Assembly (NCBI GenBank): GCA_028717405.1
Contig: JAQUNY010000014.1
Span: 1-8,474 of the forward strand
Reading direction: 5' to 3'
Source: Eubacteriales bacterium
GTDB lineage: Bacteria > Bacillota > Clostridia > JAQUNY01
DNA: 8,474 bases
The notes beneath the pieces are model-generated. The model did not search any database. It saw nothing but the letters and a program-made list of their open reading frames with translations, and had not been told where the DNA came from. The stretch's first letter is position 1, and each line of letters opens with the position of its first letter. Of this stretch, positions 1 through 4,991 are shown in pieces. Made by a program: the position numbers and the translations under genes.

Positions 1-30
1 GATGATTTCGAACAGAATAAGGAAATCCTT

Positions 31-2226
31 ATGAAACAATATGAAAGGCCGGACTGGGATATCAAAAGCGGTCTTGCCCCGGATAAACTGCGTGCTGAGT
101 GCGCGGTTACAGCCGGAGAAATGGCCGAAGCAGGGTCATCCAGGATAAGGATAAAGGCCAGGATGATAGAATTAATATTGTTAAATGCACAGATTGAAGT
201 TGACCCCAGAGACTGGTTTGCTGACAGGGTCAACCACGGCAATATTATGTACAAACTGCGGAATGCCTGGCAGAAGGACATCGAAGGGACCTGCCTGAAA
301 GACATACTGGAAATGAACCGCGTGGCAGAGGAGAGTCTGGCATATACCGGAGACAGGGATTTCAGCCATACGCTGCCTGACTGGGAGGCAGTTCTCAGAC
401 TTGGGCTTCCCGGGTTACTGCAGAGATTGAAAATTGCGCGGAAGGACATCCTGAGCAAAAATGGAGTGCTTACAAAGGAACAGGAAGATTTCTATGATTC
501 AAGTGAAAAAGTATATGAAGCGGCTTTATCATTCGTAAAGCGACTCGCGGAAAAGGCTGCCGCGCTGTCCGGTGAAGGAGGGCCCGGAGAAAAGAAAAAT
601 GAAAAGATGAGGCTGGTTTCCGGGAGTCTCCGCAACCTGTCCCTGCATCCGCCGTCAGACATTCTGGAAGCCATGCAGCTGATGTTCATCCAATTCTTTA
701 TTCAGCAGAATGTTGAGGGAGAGATCATAAGATCGTTGGGAGGGCTTGACAGGCTGCTTTACAGGTTTTACAAGACGGATACCGAAAGCGGCAGATACTC
801 GGTTGAACAGGTGCGAGAGCTTCTGCAGTATTTTATGATCAGGCTGAATGCTAAAAAATTCTCAGCCAATATGCCTTTTTATCTTTGCGGTACGGGAGCG
901 GACGGCAAGGATGCCACAAATGAATTGTCATATATTATCCTTGATGTTTACGATAAGTTAAATGTCAATGATCCCAAAATCCATATACGATACCATCCTG
1001 GCATCCCTGAAAAAGTATTGAAAATTGTCTTAAAATCAATAAGGGACGGCAGAAACAGCTTTGTTTTCATGAATGACACAGTCGTGGGAGCAGCTTTAAC
1101 AAATATCGGGATCAGCGGTTCGGATGCTAAAAATTACACTCCGGTCGGCTGTTATGAACCTTCGGTGACGGGCAAGGAGTTGCCCTGTACGTGCAATGGA
1201 GTCATAAACACGGCAAAAGCAGTCGAGCTTGTGTTATTTAACGGGACAGACCCGCTTACCGGGAAAAGCATCGGGCTTAAGGCCGGCGATGGCTTCACGG
1301 ATTTTGATGGTTTCTATAATGCAGTCAGAGAGCAGATAAGCTTCTTCATTAACCGCTCAATTGAAAAAATAAGCGCCTATGAGAAATACTACATGGATAT
1401 AAATCCGTCGCCGTTCTTTTCCGCGACCATCGAGGAATGCGTCAGACAGGGAAAAGACGCATATGCAGGCGGTGCGAAATATAACAACTCCTCGATTAAC
1501 GCCATAGGGCTGGCCAGCGCAGTTGATTCCCTTGTAATTATAAAAAAGGCCGTATTTGAAGAGAAGATCGTGTCACACGAAATACTGAAAAAGGCTTTAA
1601 GCGCAAACTGGAGGGGTTATGAAGCACTGCGGCTCAAACTTGCCGGCAGTTACCCACGGTATGGTAATGGCGACGATGAAGCAGATTCGATAACACTTGA
1701 TCTGACGCGATTTATCTCCTCTTCCATAAATAACAGGCCTAATGCACGAGGGGGAGTTTACAGATGCGGATTCTTTTCCATTAACTGGGGCATCCCATAC
1801 GGCAGGAAGACAGGGGCTACGCCCGATGGAAGGAAGGCACATGAGCCCTTATCAAAAAATCTGAGTCCTGTCACAGGCGGAGACAAAAGCGGTATTACTG
1901 CCCTCATAGATTCCATAACTAAAATCGACTATTCAGGAGCGCCCAACGGATCGGTGCTTGACCTTATGCTTCACAGTTCGGCGGTGCAGGGCAATGACGG
2001 GCTTACGGCCATGCTCGGTATTGTGAAAACATATATGAAGCGGGGAGGAATGGCGCTGCAGATGAATGTTTTTGAACCGGCTGCACTGAGAAGAGCCCAG
2101 GAGCATCCTGATGCCTATGCTAACCTGCAGGTGAGGCTTTGCGGCTGGAATGTTTATTTCGTAAACCTTTCCAGAGAAGAGCAGGAGGAATTTATAAGGC
2201 TGTCTGAACACAGTGCAGGTAACTGA
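31..2226 (+). CDS. Glycyl radical enzyme (pyruvate formate-lyase family), Cys-X-Glu type, substrate unknown
   Basis: This is a complete 731-residue glycyl radical enzyme, an oxygen-sensitive cytoplasmic protein that needs a radical-SAM activating enzyme. The PFL-like barrel fills most of the protein and the glycyl radical domain the end. The thiyl-radical cysteine is Cys374 in VGCYEP, with Glu376 two residues on. That C-X-E pair is typical of the eliminase and decarboxylase branches (glycerol/propanediol dehydratase, choline lyase, hydroxyproline dehydratase, hydroxyphenylacetate decarboxylase) and not of true pyruvate formate-lyase. The family box GATPDGRK is at residues 595-602. The radical glycine is Gly705 in VRLCGWNVYF, where RVxGY is more usual. 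The protein is somewhat shorter than the usual 780-850 residues and has no N-terminal targeting extension. The ATG follows AAGGAA at 19-24. No activase or microcompartment gene is visible, so the substrate cannot be assigned. The family is secure; the subfamily is open. Confidence 0.93.
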   Translation: MKQYERPDWDIKSGLAPDKLRAECAVTAGEMAEAGSSRIRIKARMIELILLNAQIEVDPRDWFADRVNHGNIMYKLRNAWQKDIEGTCLKDILEMNRVAEESLAYTGDRDFSHTLPDWEAVLRLGLPGLLQRLKIARKDILSKNGVLTKEQEDFYDSSEKVYEAALSFVKRLAEKAAALSGEGGPGEKKNEKMRLVSGSLRNLSLHPPSDILEAMQLMFIQFFIQQNVEGEIIRSLGGLDRLLYRFYKTDTESGRYSVEQVRELLQYFMIRLNAKKFSANMPFYLCGTGADGKDATNELSYIILDVYDKLNVNDPKIHIRYHPGIPEKVLKIVLKSIRDGRNSFVFMNDTVVGAALTNIGISGSDAKNYTPVGCYEPSVTGKELPCTCNGVINTAKAVELVLFNGTDPLTGKSIGLKAGDGFTDFDGFYNAVREQISFFINRSIEKISAYEKYYMDINPSPFFSATIEECVRQGKDAYAGGAKYNNSSINAIGLASAVDSLVIIKKAVFEEKIVSHEILKKALSANWRGYEALRLKLAGSYPRYGNGDDEADSITLDLTRFISSSINNRPNARGGVYRCGFFSINWGIPYGRKTGATPDGRKAHEPLSKNLSPVTGGDKSGITALIDSITKIDYSGAPNGSVLDLMLHSSAVQGNDGLTAMLGIVKTYMKRGGMALQMNVFEPAALRRAQEHPDAYANLQVRLCGWNVYFVNLSREEQEEFIRLSEHSAGN

Positions 2227-2342
2227 AATTCTTATCTGTGCTTTTAATTGATTACTGTAATAGAATATCTCTGACCCCGAAGGCCTTAATAAACCGGATT
2301 GCTGTCCAAATAATCTGCGGTAACTGGCAGGGCGCCCTTTTA

Positions 2343-2371
2343 TTGACTTGATGAAGCCATAAGTATACAAT
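2343..2371 (+). promoter_or_regulatory. Sigma-A-type promoter for zapA-dut
   Basis: The sequence shows a -35 box TTGACT at 2343-2348, a 17-bp spacer, and a -10 box TACAAT at 2366-2371. Each box differs from consensus at one position. Transcription would start near 2378, leaving a leader of about 55 nt before the zapA ATG at 2433. This makes zapA-dut a unit independent of the upstream glycyl radical enzyme gene. I found no convincing terminator between that gene and this promoter. Confidence 0.65.
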
Positions 2372-2432
2372 TAATTCATCGATTCAGCGATTCACATCCG
2401 TATTTTTGATTTAGCGGGAGGATGGTCGGGAA

Positions 2433-2849
2433 ATGGATATGGAGGAAAAAAACAGGGTCACTGTCATAATTGCAGGCAGGGAATACTATCTTGTAGGGCA
2501 GGAGAGCCAGGAATATATGCAGAAGGTTGCTCTTTATGTCGACAGGAAAGCAGCGGAGATCATGCGCAGGAACAACAGGCTGAGTACTGCGATGGCAGCG
2601 ATGCTGACCGCCATAAATACGGCAGACGAGTATATAAAAATAAGTGAATCCGAGAAAAAGTACAAAAATGAGGCAAAGAATTCCGAAGAAACAGTGAAAA
2701 CACTTTCTGAGCAAAACAAGAAGCTTTTTAATGAGAACGAGGCTTTGAAGAAAAGCAATACGGACCTGCAGTTCGAGCTGGTACGGTTGGAAACCGAGAT
2801 AAGCTCAATGAGGAAGGCAGCGGCGAAAAATCAGGATAAAAATTATTGA
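2433..2849 (+). CDS. zapA: Cell division protein ZapA
   Basis: This 138-residue protein is a ZapA-family Z-ring-associated factor. The family binds FtsZ at midcell and promotes filament bundling. The N-terminal part (about residues 5-70) has the typical ZapA order: a short beta strand (NRVTVIIAGREY), the SQEYMQKVALYVDRKA helix, then the MRRNNRLSTAMAAMLTAINTADEY helix. From about residue 70 to 130 it is a highly charged coiled coil rich in Lys, Glu and Asn, as expected for the oligomerising tail. The ATG at 2433 follows GGGAGG at 2416-2421. A second in-frame ATG at 2439 would sit too far from that site. The stop at 2847-2849 is 7 nt before the first possible dut start, so the two are probably cotranscribed from the promoter at 2343-2371. 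Confidence 0.9.
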   Translation: MDMEEKNRVTVIIAGREYYLVGQESQEYMQKVALYVDRKAAEIMRRNNRLSTAMAAMLTAINTADEYIKISESEKKYKNEAKNSEETVKTLSEQNKKLFNENEALKKSNTDLQFELVRLETEISSMRKAAAKNQDKNY

Positions 2850-2856
2850 CGGATCA

Positions 2857-2904
2857 ATGACAGATAAGAAATTAATGACAGATAAGAAATCAATGACAGA
2901 TAAA
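2857..2904 (+). repeat. Tandem 18-bp repeat at the dut start (two full copies and one partial)
   Basis: The unit ATGACAGATAAGAAATTA at 2857-2874 is followed by a copy differing at one base at 2875-2892, and then by 11 matching bases from 2893. Each copy supplies an in-frame ATG and encodes Met-Thr-Asp-Lys. The 12 bases just upstream (2845-2856, ATTGACGGATCA) look like a decayed fourth copy and contain the zapA stop codon. The array probably arose by replication slippage or duplication of the gene's own first codons. Confidence 0.85.
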
Positions 2905-3687
2905 ATAATCAACGAATGTGAAAACAATAAAATCAGGATATACATCAGGACATTTGGTGGCGCCAGAATGCCTGTATATGCATCGGAAAATTCCGCGGGA
3001 TGCGATCTGTTTGCGACTGAGGATATGGTTATCTGGCCGGGGGAGACAAAGCTTATGCCCCTGGGCATCATTATTGCCGCGCCTCCGGGGGTAGAGGCTC
3101 AGATAAGGCCACGGAGCGGACTTTCTCTGAGGACGTCGTTGAGGGTGCCTAATTCACCGGGTACTGTTGACAGTGATTACAGGGATCCGGTGGCAGTTAT
3201 TCTGCATAATACTTTCAATATGTCGGATCTGCCGTTTTTTGTTGCCGGAAAACCGGAATTATTAAAAGAACTGCTGGAAAAGTACACATGTATAACAACG
3301 GGAGAGCTCCTGAAAAGGAAAACCGGTCAGGAAGGCGCTGCAGGCGTGGCTGAAGCGGGTGCTGAAGCAGACGCCGGTGCAGTTGCCGGGGAAGACATCG
3401 GTGCAGCTTCCGGAGCAGAGGCTGAAACCAGGCCGGAGACCGGAACCGGAGTGGCTATGGGAAGCCTTACAGATGGTGTTTCATCCGTATTGCTGCAGGA
3501 GATATTCAACCGGAAAATATTTATTGACTCAAACGGAAATCCATACGGATCCATTTACATCAAAAAAGGTGACAGGATAGCTCAGATGGTGTTCTGCAGG
3601 CATTTGGGAGCTGAGTTCATTTTACATCCGGATCCGGGTTCAGTGGGAAATGACAGGGGCGGAGGCTTCGGACATACCGGGGCCTAA
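2857..3687 (+). CDS. dut: dUTP diphosphatase (dUTPase), trimeric type, with large insertion
   Basis: The enzyme hydrolyses dUTP to dUMP and pyrophosphate, keeping uracil out of DNA and supplying dUMP for thymidylate. All five trimeric-dUTPase motifs are present: I AGCDLFA (residues 47-53), II PRSGLS (85-90), III GTVDSDYRDP (102-111, catalytic Asp105 and Tyr108), IV GDRIAQMV (238-245), and V RGGGFGHTG (267-275). Motif III has Asp-Pro where Gly-Glu is usual after DYR. About 119 residues separate motif III from motif IV, where roughly 10-12 are normal. The extra segment includes an Ala/Gly/Glu-rich low-complexity stretch at about 159-198. The protein is therefore 276 residues instead of about 145-155. 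The start is uncertain: ATGs at 2857, 2875 and 2893 lie in a tandem repeat, none with a strong ribosome binding site, and the conserved fold begins only near residue 25. The gene lies 7 nt after zapA and its last 4 bp overlap the convergent gene. Confidence 0.92.
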   Translation: MTDKKLMTDKKSMTDKIINECENNKIRIYIRTFGGARMPVYASENSAGCDLFATEDMVIWPGETKLMPLGIIIAAPPGVEAQIRPRSGLSLRTSLRVPNSPGTVDSDYRDPVAVILHNTFNMSDLPFFVAGKPELLKELLEKYTCITTGELLKRKTGQEGAAGVAEAGAEADAGAVAGEDIGAASGAEAETRPETGTGVAMGSLTDGVSSVLLQEIFNRKIFIDSNGNPYGSIYIKKGDRIAQMVFCRHLGAEFILHPDPGSVGNDRGGGFGHTGA

Positions 3688-4466
3688 AGATCAAGCCAGC
3701 CTGCGATTTTTTGAATGCTCCTCGGAACAGCGTCCTTTGAGTTCCCCCATGGTGCATTCGTGTTATTGTAATCGAATTTCTTTGTAAACCAGAAAATTTC
3801 CTGACTGATTCTCTCCATATTGTCAAGCTGTATTTGGATGAGTTCCCTTTTAAACTCTGCGGCCGGCTGGTTCCTGAGATATTTATCCGCGCCTTCGAGA
3901 AGCTCGCGAAAATGCCTCAGGCAGAAACCCTTCCTGGCGGCGAAAGCTTCTTTAAAATCAGTTTCCTTTTCCCAAAGATATAAAACAACATCGACATACC
4001 TCTGCATTGTATACTCAAGGCCGGTACAAATATAACAGGCTTGTTCAAGAGTGGAAATATACTCGGCGAGCTTTTCGGCAGCTTTGCCGGTTCCGGCGGG
4101 AGAAGAGGACAGGCCTGAAAATAACCCCTTGATGCCCTTTAAAGCGGTCCGGTTTTCAGACTTCCCGCCCGGTATGTAAACGCCGGAACACAGCTTTTTC
4201 ATATTAGAATTATGATGACGGATATGAGTGTCGAGTATCAATGCAAGGCCAAGTCTGTTGTCGCTCTTTTTGTACAGCATTTCGAAATGCCTGCGGCAAA
4301 AGCCGAATTTATTTGTTTCTTTTCTTGTGTCTGGCTCCATCAGGGAGGGACCCAGTATATATTCAAGCTTCTCGTCCTCAAACCTTTTTTCAAGAAGGCA
4401 CATGGGACACTCGCAGTCAACGGCAAATGCTTCATTGACGGGTATCGTATATATTTTTTCTTTCAA
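3684..4466 (-). CDS. DUF6062-like protein with two Cys-X2-Cys / Cys-X2-His modules
   Basis: This 260-residue soluble protein matches my memory of the clostridial DUF6062 family (opening KEKIYTIPVNEAF, then LGPSLMEPD, ETNKFGFCRRHF, LGLALILDTH). Its function is not known to me. It contains what looks like an internal duplication: C20-X2-C23 followed 33 residues later by C57-RR-H60, and C144-X2-C147 followed 34 residues later by C182-LR-H185. This spacing suggests two equivalent metal sites, probably zinc or Fe-S; that is inference. No signal peptide or membrane segment is seen. A low-complexity linker (about residues 100-130) joins the halves. The start is TTG at 4466-4464, supported by AAGGAG (complement of 4475-4480) 8 nt upstream, with no better ATG nearby. 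The stop TAG overlaps the end of dut by 4 bp. Confidence 0.85.
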   Translation of the reverse strand: MKEKIYTIPVNEAFAVDCECPMCLLEKRFEDEKLEYILGPSLMEPDTRKETNKFGFCRRHFEMLYKKSDNRLGLALILDTHIRHHNSNMKKLCSGVYIPGGKSENRTALKGIKGLFSGLSSSPAGTGKAAEKLAEYISTLEQACYICTGLEYTMQRYVDVVLYLWEKETDFKEAFAARKGFCLRHFRELLEGADKYLRNQPAAEFKRELIQIQLDNMERISQEIFWFTKKFDYNNTNAPWGNSKDAVPRSIQKIAGWLDL

Positions 4467-4497
4467 AGTGAATGCTCCTTAGCAGGTTATATGTATG

Positions 4498-4526
4498 ATT
4501 ATACTACCCGGTGACTGCGCAGGCAA
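4498..4526 (-). promoter_or_regulatory. Sigma-A-type promoter for the DUF6062-like gene
   Basis: On the minus strand, a -35 box TTGCCT (complement of 4521-4526) and a perfect -10 box TATAAT (complement of 4498-4503) are separated by 17 bp. Transcription would begin near 4491, giving a leader of about 25 nt that contains the AAGGAG site before the TTG start. It is divergent from the glutamate synthase promoter about 270 bp away. Confidence 0.65.
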
Positions 4527-4769
4527 ATCTAAGATCTAAGGGTAATGTCGTCCCGCCCGTTTCTGATTTAGTGCCAGGTCGTAACGTTCAGCGTCATCGC
4601 TGTAAGCGTGCCGGAGCTGCTGCAGGTAACTTGCTATGGTAACAGTTTATTATGATACAACACGCATCTGACAGCATTCTGATGAAAAAACAGTTAATCT
4701 TCGCTTCGATCAAAATGCAAGTACAATAAAGAAAAATTGCAAAAATAATAAAAAAATAAAATTAATCTA
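4527..4769. other. Intergenic region between the two divergent promoters; A-rich tract at right end
   Basis: I see no convincing gene here. A 5-bp perfect hairpin (CAGCG, loop TCAT, CGCTG) lies at 4589-4602 but has no U-tract. A direct repeat GGTAAC occurs twice about 13 bp apart at roughly 4625-4642. From about 4728 to 4769 the plus strand is very A-rich (runs of A broken by T). It directly abuts the -35 box at 4770, so it may act as an UP element or bent DNA for the glutamate synthase promoter. The remaining bases show no pattern I can name. Confidence 0.5.
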
Positions 4770-4798
4770 TTGCGTTGCCAGGATGGCGATGGTATAAT
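4770..4798 (+). promoter_or_regulatory. Sigma-A-type promoter for the glutamate synthase operon
   Basis: The -35 box TTGCGT (4770-4775) is a half match. The spacer is exactly 17 bp and the -10 box TATAAT (4793-4798) is perfect. An A-rich tract lies just upstream. The predicted start near 4804-4806 places the whole leader fold (4811-4875) inside the transcript and gives a leader of about 187 nt before the first operon ATG. Confidence 0.7.
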
Positions 4799-4804
4799 GA
4801 CATC

Positions 4805-4875
4805 AGGCTGATGCACAGGGGCATGCCCGATGAAGGGCAAAGAAGGAGACCTGATGTGCATTTTTTATTTTTTTT
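4805..4875 (+). promoter_or_regulatory. Candidate terminator/antiterminator leader RNA (ANTAR-target-like paired hexaloops)
   Basis: Two back-to-back hairpins can form. The first is AUGC (4811-4814), hexaloop ACAGGG (4815-4820), GCAU (4821-4824). The second is GCCC (4825-4828), hexaloop GAUGAA (4829-4834), GGGC (4835-4838). The first hairpin uses the same bases as the 5' arm of the terminator at 4811-4875, so the two states exclude each other. Two neighbouring hairpins with six-base loops are the known target of ANTAR-domain antiterminators, which regulate nitrogen genes in Clostridia. Loop 1 has the expected A1 and G4; loop 2 has G4 but G in place of A1. The stems are only 4 bp with no linker. 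The switch is well supported by the sequence; the ANTAR identity is inference. Confidence 0.45.
4811..4875 (+). terminator. Intrinsic terminator (attenuator) in the glutamate synthase leader
   Basis: AUGCACA (4811-4817) pairs perfectly with UGUGCAU (4855-4861). The enclosed segment can form the GCCC/GGGC hairpin at 4825-4838. An alternative pairing adds CAGG (4816-4819) with CCUG (4850-4853) through a 3-nt bulge. The 3' arm runs straight into a U-tract, U6-A-U8, from 4861 to 4875. Its place about 60 nt after the promoter and more than 100 nt before the first gene suits a conditional attenuator better than an operon end. The long enclosed loop makes its strength uncertain. Confidence 0.55.
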
Positions 4876-4919
4876 ACAAAGGGACATGCAGAGACGCACG
4901 AATCAGCAAAATGCAATAA
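4854..4919 (+). CDS. Possible 21-residue leader peptide in the attenuator
   Basis: An ATG at 4854 follows AAGGAG (4843-4848) with a 5-nt gap and opens a 21-codon frame ending at TAA 4917-4919. The peptide begins MCIFYFFYKG; the Phe/Tyr run is largely forced by the T-tract. The start codon lies at the foot of the terminator's 3' arm and the ribosome binding site inside the terminator loop, so a ribosome initiating here would clash with the terminator helix. There is no homology evidence. The match to AAGGAG could be chance, or could serve RNA folding only. Confidence 0.3.
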   Translation: MCIFYFFYKGTCRDARISKMQ

Positions 4920-4991
4920 ACGTATGCAAAACTTGCAATATGGGCATCAATAAGCTGATTAATCAACAGACATGAAGGGAGAATTGACGCA

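Noticed and set aside
2327..2343. AGGGCGCCCT followed by TTTATT as a terminator for the glycyl radical enzyme gene
   Set aside because: The palindrome leaves only a 3-bp stem once a 4-base loop is allowed, and no longer flanking arm pairs with it. The T-run also overlaps the -35 box of the next promoter.
4212..4514. Overlapping plus-strand open frames of 65-100 codons opposite the DUF6062-like gene
   Set aside because: Several frames are open at once with no ribosome binding site or recognisable domain, while the minus-strand gene has a promoter, a ribosome binding site and conserved Cys/His motifs.
4631..4660. A promoter made of TTGCTA and TATGAT on the plus strand
   Set aside because: The spacer is only 14 bp, too short for a sigma-A promoter, and a much better promoter lies at 4770-4798.
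4805..4991. A known glutamine riboswitch or a T-box in the glutamate synthase leader
   Set aside because: I could not find the conserved core of the glutamine aptamers, nor a T-box sequence (TGGNACCGCG-like) or specifier-loop layout. The leader is also too short for a T-box before the U-tract.
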